Assembly: GCF_018446385.1 (NCBI RefSeq) | Contig: NW_024589864.1 | Coordinates: forward strand, 169,311 to 233,310 | Source: Zingiber officinale | Taxonomy: Eukaryota > Streptophyta > Magnoliopsida > Zingiberales > Zingiberaceae | Length of the DNA: 64,000 bases | Direction: 5' to 3' | In this document: piece by piece, positions 20,836 to 29,889 of the stretch | How the letters are laid out: each line of letters starts with the position of its first letter | How positions within the stretch are numbered: position 1 is the stretch's first letter | Program-made: the position numbers and the translations under genes | The notes under the pieces: model-generated | The model's database searches: none | What the model was told of the DNA's origin: nothing | The model's input: only the letters and a program-made list of their open reading frames with translations

Positions 20836-23456
20836 TGTTGGAATGTATACTAAAATCCTAGTTTTTTGTATAAATATTTACTTAGAAATAAGAGTCGTAT
20901 TAGTCAGATATCTACATTTATAAGTTAAGTGTAGTTGTTCAATTAATTTATATTGTAGATAACATGGTGTGTGGTGTCACACATAGAAGATCATGTTATC
21001 AGTTCTTTATAAATTATAAACAGTTGCTCACGACTAAGATGGATAGGAACAAACCATTGGAATAGTCGTAGTGTAATTTGGTATTAGTTTATCTTGACTA
21101 TAAAATTACACTAGTACACTCAGAGTTTGAGCTGTGCCATTTAAGGTAAGTTCTTTTTATACTAACTGAATAAAAGAACAAGACCTTTGTTATTATGGAA
21201 GTGTGTGCTCTTAATCATGATATAATAACAAGCACATATACTTAATATTCATTTCTTTGATTTATCAAAGGGTGTGATTTAGTTCGATAAATCAATAGGC
21301 CCGATAAGTTGGGAAATGATATTATTTATATGATGTGTTGTTGATTATAAAATGAAACTGTGTCCTAGTAATCTAGGTTGATAATGTCCCCAAAAGGAGC
21401 TCATAAGGATTTCCATGTTAAACCCTGCAGGTGAACTTAACCCGATATGACAATAAGGTTGAGTGGTACTACTCTTGGACTAAGATATTAATTAAAGTGA
21501 GTTGTCAGTAACTCATTTAATTAGTGGGCATTCGACATCTTAAACATAGGGAGATTAACACACTCATGATAAAAAGGAGCTCATATAGTAATATGGGATT
21601 GGTGTGGTAGTTCAATAATAACTCTTTAGTGGTATGAGTTATTATTGATGAACTCGAGTTGGGTGTTCGCGGCGGACACGGGAAACTCAAGTTCATCGGG
21701 AGACCAAAACTAATTCCTCCTCTCGGTCCCTAGCGTAGCCTCTTATTTATAAAGTATTATATCAACTCATACCCATCTTCTTACCCATCTTAAGGTGGCT
21801 GGCCAAGCTAGCTTGGAGCCCAAGCTAAGGCCGACCAAACCAAGGTGAGTTGGTTTGCTTAGGTGGTCGACCCTAGCTTGAACCCAAGCTTAGGTGGTCG
21901 GCCACAATAAAATTAAAAAGATTTAATTTTTAAAATATTTCTTATGTGGAAGTCATAGTTTTAAAAGATAGTTTAAAATTTAAATATTTCCTTTTATAAC
22001 TTTCTACAAAGGATTAAGAGAAAAGTTTGATATATTTCCTTATTTGTAGTTTAAAAGGAAGATTTTAATTTTTGATAAAACTTTCCTTTTTTGTAATCAT
22101 GTTCATGATTTAAAAGAGAGTTTTAAAAATTATAAATCTTTCCTTTTATAGCTTTCTACAAAGGATTAAGAGAAAGGTTTGATATCTTTCCTTATTTGTA
22201 GTTAAAAGAAAGATTTTAATTTTAAAGAAAACTTTTCTTTTTTGAAATCATCCACATGTTTAAATAGAAATATTTTAATTTATAAAATTTTCTTTTATAA
22301 CCAACCATGGAGGAAATTTTTTAAAGAGAAATTTTTATTTTAAAATTTTCCGGGAACAAATTAGGAAGTTTTAATTTTGTGATTAAAACTTTCCTTGATT
22401 GGAGGGAATAAGGTGGCCGACCACATTAGAAGTTTAAATGGAATTTTTAAATTAAATTTTCCTTCTTAAACATTGGCAAAGAACATAAGGAAGTTTTAAT
22501 TATAAAACTTTCCTTATTTGCCAAGACTAAGGAATATAAAAGAGAGGGTAGAGGTGTCTTACCTCACACAACAATATCTCTTCTATTCCTTGGTTGGTGG
22601 CCGACCCTCTCCTCCTTCTCTTCTCCTATTCTTTTTCCTTTGTGGTCGGCAGTATCTTCATCTCAAGGAGCTTGGTGGTGGCCGGATTTTGCTAGAGGAA
22701 GAAGAAGAGATAGGAGGCTTTGTTTCTTGCATCCCTTGGAGCTTGGTTGGTGGCCGAAGCTATTCATCTCAAGGAGTTGATTGATTGTGGTCGAAACTTG
22801 CTTGGAGAAGAAGGAAGCTTGGGTGGATTCTCGTCTCAGTAGATTGTCGTCCACACGACATCCGAGATAAGAAGAGGAATACGATAGAAGATCGTGAGGT
22901 CTATAAGTTATAAAAGGTATAACTAGTTATTAAGTTTTCGCATCATAAGTAGTTCATTCTTTTGTTTAGATCTTGAAATACCAAACACAAGAGATTAATG
23001 AATCCAGGAAATCAAATTTATGTTTTCGATTTTGTGTTTCTTTTATTTTTCGATCTTGTGATTCGATTATTTTTAAGGGTTAAACCTAGGATTACTATAA
23101 GGAGATTAAATATTTGTTTTCTTTGTAAGGCTTTGTCTAGGCAGTGGTGGATGATCCAATACCCAAGAAGGCCTAGTACCTCGCCACGTTTGACCTGGAA
23201 GCCGAACTTTGAAATAAATATTTAATCAAATTTGTAACATAGGTGGATTTGGATTAATAATGTTAAGCATCGTTTGAGATCCAAGTCTAAACTTCTAAGA
23301 AAAGATAAGTTAAATTTGGAATCAATAATGTTAAGTTCTGTTTGCAATTCCAAGTTTAATTTCTAAATAACACAATAGGTTATTAGGAAAAGGTCATGAC
23401 TTTTACAAAAATTTTGTACAAAGGAACCGGTACGATATTCCGAGTAGCAACCAACA
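20836..23456. mobile_element. Solo LTR, 2621 bp, inserted in the gypsy pol region
   Basis: It starts TGTTGGAATGTATAC and ends GCAACCAACA. The ends form the inverted termini TGTTGG/CCAACA. The 5-bp target duplication ATGTG is exact (20831-20835 and 23457-23461). It splits the gypsy protease/RT frame at one point, which independently confirms both boundaries. No coding domain is seen inside. The interior is AT-rich with imperfect internal duplications, for example CTTTCTACAAAGGATTAAGAG near 22002 and 22152. Length and termini fit a long copia-type LTR, but the family is not identified. Confidence 0.9.
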
Positions 23457-23474
23457 ATGTGCTCCTTTGAGTTC

Positions 23475-23922
23475 TTACCTGGGGCTTAGTACAAAAAGAG
23501 ATGACCAATTTGACTTGGCCAATCGGTTGTACCTTGTTCCCCGTGAACCCGTACAGGGCAATGGTCATCAGCTGGAGCTCGCTTGTATCGAGCTACATCT
23601 TATTGAAGGTGTTCTTGAAAAGCACGTTAATAGAGCTTCTAGTGTCAAAGAAGACTATGGTCGTTCGTATATTAGTGATCATAGCTTTGATGATGAACGC
23701 ATTATCATAAGGGAGCTCCGCTCCCTCGAGGTCTTCAAGCCCAAAGTTGATTTGGGGACCAGTCGCTTGTTCTTGGCTACAATTGACCACATGAATCAAA
23801 AGTTGACGACTGTGAGCCTTCCTAGATTTGGTCGAATCACCATCGGTGGGACCTCCGGATATCAGACTAACGTCTCTTACCATGACATTTCCTTGGTATG
23901 CCGTGATTCCTGCCTTGGTCAT
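23475..23922 (-). pseudogene. Gypsy aspartic protease region, mutated
   Basis: The fragment has the phrase ISGGPTDGDS and then a segment ending FFDTRSSINVLF. The last corresponds to the aspartic protease motif DTGSS, with the conserved Gly changed to Arg, which should inactivate it. The frame continues in LYGFTGN, then is cut at 23457-23461 by the solo LTR. The expected continuation (VVDTPFAYNVILGRPA) resumes on the far side, at about 20835-20770. Confidence 0.8.
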
Positions 23923-24320
23923 TTGATCTACCGCCTTGGTTCTCTATTACTTGAGGAGTGTTAGTCATGTGACAGGAGGTGTGGGGGTTAGGAGCTAATT
24001 GATTCAGAAGCTAGGCATGATTTGAGGTGGTGGCAGGCCTAGCTCGGCTGCTTGATGCCTTTCCCGAGCGAGTTGATAACAATATTTTCTATAGTGGGTC
24101 TTAGACCGATCGTAAGTGCAATATCGAGGTACCTACTGGAGAGGCTCGGCAAAAGTGGTCCAAAGGACCTGGACATATTGTACCGCTCTTTCTTCTCGGA
24201 CCGACGAAAGATTCGGTCGAGGATTTCTGGGACGTATCGGAGGTGGTGGTGGTCTACGATCGGCTTAGTCGATCAAAGCTAGGACAGTCACATCCTTCTT
24301 CTGAGCGGTCTGAGCTTCCT

Positions 24321-24632
24321 CTACATTAATATATTTGATTGTTTTCCCTTTTGTGTCATCAAAGTCCTTTGCAGGCTCTCTGATGAGGGCTCAGAAAATT
24401 TTCCTTCTAAAAGGTCTTGAGAGAAAACATTTATTAATATTTCTAAAGCGACAGATAGAACATCTATTGCCACTTGGTTGAAACACTTGCTGTATACTCG
24501 CAGTAATTCCTTGGCCCCTTGCTTGAGTGTGAACAGACTCAGGTTTGTTTTTTGGTACCTCCTACTGCTGGCAAAGTGGTGTAGGAAGGTTTTTTTAAAT
24601 TCCTTAAAACAAGTAATAGATCCGATCGACAA
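24321..24632 (-). pseudogene. Gypsy gag fragment
   Basis: An open stretch of 103 residues resembles the retrotransposon gag domain: a Phe-rich helix, then SRRYQKT, SLFTLKQG, LLRVYSKCFNQ and a Leu-rich segment. Gag forms the virus-like particle. The frame is closed at both ends, and more gag-like sequence continues towards 25170 with interruptions. Confidence 0.75.
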
Positions 24633-25664
24633 TCAGTTGAACCATCTCTATGTCGAGCCTGAGAGAGTAGTCAGAAACACTTGATATTTTATTGCGTCGC
24701 TATACTGGTGTAGTAGAGCAGTGTTTTTGAATCTTCGAAGGTGATTTTCGAGATCGGCGTTGCCTCCATATTCCTTAATCGACAAAGGTCGAAAATGCCT
24801 ACACAACTTTTCATCTACTACCTAAGGTAAGCTAGGTTGTTCAGGTGATCCCTGATAGGCAGGAGTCTTTCCTCATCTTAGGTCTTTCGAGGGTGAATTT
24901 TCAGTTGAAGAGGTTTGCCACAACTCAATTTTAGCGCATCCTTCCCCAGACGCTCGAAAAAAAGCTCGAGGAAGCTCAAGTGGCTGCTTTTGCTTGAATC
25001 TTTTCTCTGACACGAGAAACTCTTCTACCGAGGTTGCAGGTGTCCTGTGCGGGTGAGAATCGACAGCCTATTCTTGGGACAGTGTCTATGCCTTGGCCTT
25101 CAGAAATAGCTCATATTCTTCGAATGTCAAGGCAACGTTGATTTTATCGGCTTTGTCCATCATTATGTTCCGAAATAGGTGTATGTCTTTCTATAGACGA
25201 TGTCAAATTTGATCATGTGCGGAAATTGATAGATGAGCAGGCGATGAGGAGGTAGGAATGAAGACAGGAGCAAGACCTGGAGCTAGAAACTGTGAGCATG
25301 CGTACACCACAAAAAGAGCAATCATAAGCGTTACAACAAGAACCAGGGAGGGGATCCCTAGCACAACACTCCGACGCTCAAGTTAGAACCGGCTCGAAAT
25401 ATATAGTATAACAGTATAGTGTGGATATGTGCGTGCGTGAGTGTACCTGGCAAATGGAGAGAACCCTTTTTTTATGCCGCCTCTCATAACCTCCGTAATG
25501 ATGAGACGTAAGATAATGTTTGGTGTCGGAATATGTCGGATAGCGGAATGTTCCTTGGTGAGTAGCCATTATTCCCTGACAGGTTGTTGTGATTCTTTGA
25601 CAATGTTGTCTCCTAGAGGGAGTCTGGTCGACTTGGATCCGATAGAGTTTTGCTGGGAGACGTG

Positions 25665-26620
25665 CTCATGAGATGTGGGGAGCTGAGCTCCGTAGGTCTA
25701 ACTAGCTCTAGGTCGATTAGATTTATGCTGGAAGTCGAGCACATGAGAAGTGAGGAGTTGAGTCACGTAAGTCCAACCAACTCTGGACCACTCGGGTTTA
25801 TATTGGGAGTCGTACCCATGAGATGTGAGCGATTGAGTCTCATAGGTCTGACCGCCTCTGGGTCGACCAGTTTATGCTGGGAGTCGTGCCCAAGGGAAGT
25901 GAGGAATTAAGCTTCGTAAGTCCGACCGACTCTAGGGTTTCTCGAATTTATATTAGGAGTCTTGCTCATGAGAAGTGGAGTACTGAGCCCCGTAGGTTTG
26001 ACCGGCTCTTGGACCAATCCGATTTGTACTAGGAGTCTTGCCCATGAAAAATGGGGAGCTGAGCCCCGTAAGTACTACCAACGCTAGGACCACTTGGATT
26101 TATATTGAGAGTTTTGCCCATGAAAAGTGGAGAGCTGAGCCCCGTATGTCTGACCGACTCTTGGATCGATCGGGTTTATATTGGGAGTCTTGCTCTTAAG
26201 AGGTGGAGAGTTGAGCCCCATAAGTCCAACTTGCAATGGGTTCACTCAAACTTATATTAGGAGGCTTATCCATGAGAAGTGGAGGGCCAAGCCCCGTAAG
26301 TCCGACCAGTGCTAGACCAATCGGGTGTATGTTAAGAGCCTTGCCCATGAGAAGTATGGGGTTGAGCTCTGTAAGTCTAATCGATGCTAGAGCCGATCAG
26401 GTATATGCTGGAAGTCTTACTCTTGAGAAGTGAGGAGTTGAGCTTTATAGATCCGTCTGGCTCTTGGATCGATCCAATGTATATTAGGAGTCTTACCCAT
26501 AAAAAATAAGGAGCCAAACCTTAGAGTTCCAACCAACACTAGAGTCGATTGAATGTATATTGGAAACTTTGCCCATGAAAAATAAAAAACTGAATCCCAT
26601 AAATCCAACCAATGTTGGAT
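25665..26620. repeat. Thirteen tandem copies of a ~76-bp unit in the putative U3 of the gypsy LTR
   Basis: Units repeat with a period of 73-76 bp. Each carries CCCATGAGAAGTG, then GAGCTGAGCCCCGTA, then a variant of AGTCCGACC, CTCT, and finally GGTTTATATTGGGAGTCTTG. Divergence grows towards the right end (CCCATAAAAAATAAGG). At the gypsy 3' LTR (near 18190) only a partial unit survives. In minus orientation these repeats lie upstream of the LTR promoter, where enhancer repeats are common. Confidence 0.88.
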
Positions 26621-27234
26621 ATATATATATATAATTGATATGCTAAGGGACTTTTTGTGCACGACGGTGAGTGAAATTCGACGTGGACTATCTAACGTGG
26701 CCAAAATCTATTTTTTTAATCCCTCTCTCTCATTTGCATGTAACAATTTTTCTCTCTTATAATTACATACAACAATCACTATGGTACTGATGTTAGAACA
26801 TTGTAGCACCTTCTATGCAATAGCTATTACAACTTGTAGCAGTTATTATGCAGTGTTGCTACAACTTGTAGCAGCTACAAGTTGTAGCAACTACTGCATA
26901 ATAACTGCTACAACTTATAGTAGTTATTATACAGTAGTTGCTACAATTGTGCAGTAACTGCTACAATTTGTAGTAATTATTATGTGGTAGTTGCTATAAC
27001 TGTGCAATAGCTGATACAACTTGTAGTAGTTATTATGCAATAGTTACTATAACTGTGCAGTAGCTGCTAAACTATGCAGTAACTGTTATAACTTGTAGTA
27101 GTTTCTATACAGTAGTTGCTACAACGGTGCTACAACGGTGCAGTAGCTGCTATAACAGCATAGTAGTTGCTACAACTTAGTATCTACATAATAATTGTTG
27201 CACGTTGTTGCAGCTACAATACAATAGTTGTTAT

Positions 27235-27431
27235 TGTTGGGGTTGCAAGGTTGCAAACATAGTCCCATATTGGAAACACATGGAAAAGATCATGGGTTTA
27301 TAAGAGAAAAGATATCTCCATTGGCATGAGGCCTTTTGGGGAGAGCCCAAGAGCAAAACCATGAGGGCTTAGGCCCAAAGTGGACAATATTATGCTATTG
27401 TGGAGATATCTAAATTCTTTTCGATCCTACA
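27235..27431 (+). mobile_element. Solo LTR of the TRIM family, 197 bp
   Basis: It starts TGTTGGGGTTGCAAGG and ends TCGATCCTACA. It is flanked by the exact 5-bp duplication GTTAT (27230-27234 and 27432-27436). It is the reverse complement, nearly base for base, of the LTRs of the TRIM at 30792-31452. It lies inside the inverted-repeat element. Confidence 0.93.
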
Positions 27432-27484
27432 GTTATAACACAATAGCTATACAATAACCGCTACACATTGTACCAGCTACTATA

Positions 27485-28551
27485 TGTAAGACCGTTGGAT
27501 TCGATAGAGGGGGGGGGGGGGGTGAATATCGATTCGATAAAGATGAGTATAAACGCAGCGGAAAACTAAAATAGACACAGGTGTTTTTTACTTCGTTCGG
27601 AGCCTATGACGACTCCTACTCGAAGGCCCGTACTCCGTGAGTACTTTCGTTGGGCAATCACTATCAATTCGAATAAAGATTACAAATAAGTACAAGAATT
27701 GACAGAAATAAAATACCGACAAGAGAAGAAGAGTTAGACTTTAAGAAGGCGCTTTGTCGGAATAGCCTCGTGGCGTCGCAGGAGCGTAGAGCAGCAGAGC
27801 AAGCAGTAAGTTCTCAGTGAAGACTTGATATCTTTGAAGCTCCTACCTGGGGCTTCTTTTATATGCTGTCCCGGGCGCCTGGATTCCTTCCGGGCGCCTG
27901 GAACGTGACGTAGCTGCACAAACCATGATGCTCCACGTGGCGACGACTCGGCTGGATGAAATTTGCCTTCCGGGCGCCCGGACCACCTTGTTTCAGAAAG
28001 CTCCTTTTTCCTGCAAAACAGGGTTAGTCCGAGGCAAATATGTATCCTGTAAAACAGATTGTTAGCACAGTTAAAGTTCAATAGATTGATAAGAAAGAGT
28101 ATGACTTAGATTCCGTCTTTCCAAGACCGGAATCTAGTCACGATCTCGACTTAGACATCCGAAATGGATCTAAGCCGGATCGACGCCTAATGTCCCCTTC
28201 CCGGGAACGCGTCCTCACAGTCACTCCCTTCCAGTGACTTACCTGCCAGACGTCCGGTCAGCCCGTCGACCCGTCTGGACTTCTCGCCAAGCGTCCGGTC
28301 AGCCCGTCGACCCGCTTGGACTTCTCGCCAGCTATCCGGTCAGCCCGTCGACCTAACTGGACTTCTTGCCAAGCGTCCGGTCAGCCCGTCGACCCGCTTG
28401 GACTTCTCGCCAGCTATCCGGTCAGCCCGTCGACCTAGCTGGACTTTTCCTGCACACTTGATAAAAGTGTCAGACAACAACAAACCTAACTTAACCTGAT
28501 TTGTCATTCATCAAAACCTGAGTTAGACCGTTAGTGCTAACCGCACCAACA
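27485..28551 (-). mobile_element. Solo LTR, 1067 bp, family A/C
   Basis: Read on the minus strand it begins TGTTGGTGCGGTTAGCAC and ends AACGGTCTTACA. The target duplication CTATA is exact (27480-27484 and 28552-28556). The minus-strand 3' portion has GGCTCCGAACGAAGTA, TTCCGCTGCG and a long C-run (the G-run at about 27509-27523 on +). It belongs to the same family as 10597-11886. The 41-bp tandem array at 28252-28456 lies inside it. Confidence 0.9.
28252..28456. repeat. Five tandem copies of a 41-bp unit
   Basis: Each unit begins TCCGGTCAGCCCGTCGACC, then ends CTGGACTTCTCGCCA plus a few bases. Two variants alternate (ending CCAAGCG and CCAGCTA). The same phrase, degenerate, occurs in the family members at 10597-11886 and 18650-19390, so it is a family-specific array, amplified here. 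Confidence 0.92.
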
Positions 28552-29889
28552 CTATATAGTAGTTGCTACAACGTGTAGTAGTTATTCTGTAGTAGCTGCT
28601 ACAACGTTGTAGCAGCTACACAATTTTTAAAAATCAGTACTACAGTGATTATTGCATGCAATCATATGGGAGAAAAACGTTGTTTATTTTAATTTAAAAG
28701 GAAAGAGAGAAAAGTTGTTGCATGCAGATGAGAGAAAGAGATTAAAAAAATAGGTTTTGGCTGTGTCAGATAGCTCATGTTGGATTTCACTCACGGTCGC
28801 GCACAAAAAGTCGCTTAGCATATCAATTATATATATACAGAGTTGTTATGCTGTGGGACTTTAAAAATGCACCTGTGCACGACTGCGTTGTTGGCATATC
28901 TACATGGTGTCGCGATTTTCGCCACACGATTTCCTTTTCTCTTCGTAGCGTCGCTTGGATGTCGCTCGTCAAAGCTCTGCAGTGAAGCTAGGGCAAAGGA
29001 AACGATTCCGGTGCGCTCACCATCCTCTCCCCTAATCGTCCTCTTCCCTTAATGCAACGGTCACCGTCTTTTCTCCTCACCGTCCTCGGCGGCAAAACTA
29101 GGGCGACAAAGCTAGGGCAGCGAGGCTAGGGCAGTGAGGCTAGGGCAGGGAAGTTTTGTTCCTCTCGGCTGTGCTCACCGTTGTCTCCCCTCGGTGCTCC
29201 CGTGGTCTCTCGTCAAAGTTCCACAGCGAACTAGGGGGAAGAAAAGTTTCGCCCTCACCATTCCTCTAGCCGACCTCTAAGCTCGTCCCTCACTGCAACG
29301 CTCGCCTGTGCTCACCCCTCACCGACCCTCTCGTTGTCCAGCTTTTAGATCCTCGCTAATCAGCATATTAGGTTTTTCTGCCGACCTCTAGCCGCTGGAA
29401 CCCCTAGCTATGAGACTCTTGTTCTTTGCTATTTGCACTTCGTTTTTCCACTTAATGTTATATTTTTCCACTCCAATTTAGGATTTATGGTTGCAATCAT
29501 TCCTGCACCTACTTCCCACTATTCATAGAAATCACACTGTTTTTCTCAACAACAATATGTTTCTCTGAGGTTGGAAATTAACAGTGTTGATACTATTGGA
29601 TTTTTTCCATTTTAGAATGTTTTCATTGCCACTTTAATTAAAGTTTTCTATAAAAATCATTGTGGTTATGGACAACACTATTTCTATTTCCATGTGACTT
29701 TAGAGGATGCATTATTCTTACTCGTACCACATGAGAACTGATGTTAGATACTGGCAACGTTCTTTATTTATGTATATTTGATTTAGATTATTTTTTCTTG
29801 CTATATGATGGTGAAATACAGAGTTTCATTTCATTGGAATTTGAAATTTCCTATCAATGGATGAAAATTATAGTGAAGATTAGCTATAC

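Larger units (their letters stand above)
17755..26625 (-). mobile_element. Decayed Ty3/gypsy LTR retrotransposon with nested insertions
   Basis: Two direct repeats, about 17755-18205 and 25205-25660, share phrases such as GTAGGAATG, GCAAGACCT, CACCACAAAAAGAGCAA, GACAGGTTGTTGTGATTCT and TCTCCTAGAGGGAGT. They are the LTR pair. Between them, on the minus strand, lie gag (about 24990-24321), protease (23922-23475 and 20835-20770) and reverse transcriptase (20290-19630). The order gag-PR-RT places it in minus orientation. RNase H and integrase were not found; the space they would occupy (18205-19550) is filled by other repeat copies. Frames are broken by stops and shifts, so it cannot be autonomous. 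Outer boundaries are approximate and no target duplication could be fixed. Confidence 0.82.
26628..28838. mobile_element. Element with >100-bp terminal inverted repeats, hosting two later insertions
   Basis: The left end (TATAATTGATATGCTAAG, then GACTTTTTGTGC, GTGAGTGAAAT, and CTCTCTCTCATTTGCATG) is repeated in inverse at the right end (28600-28838). The match extends over more than 100 bp at perhaps 85% identity. The interior is made of short units built on GTAGCAGCTACAAC and TTATGCAGTAGTTGCTAC. These are self-complementary, so it is likely to fold. No transposase is present. The class could be a Mutator-type non-autonomous element or a foldback element; flanking AT repeats prevent reading the target duplication. 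Without the two insertions the element is about 950 bp. Confidence 0.82.

Noticed and set aside
22518-22784. 88-residue frame in the 2.6-kb solo LTR
   Set aside because: No domain, lies in LTR sequence bounded by target duplications, and is low-complexity.
25665-26620. CRISPR-like regular array
   Set aside because: Units are contiguous and all parts are repeated; there are no unique spacers, and the genome is a plant.
28252-28456. Protein-coding repeat
   Set aside because: Period 41 bp is not a multiple of three and the region lies in a solo LTR; frames are not maintained.
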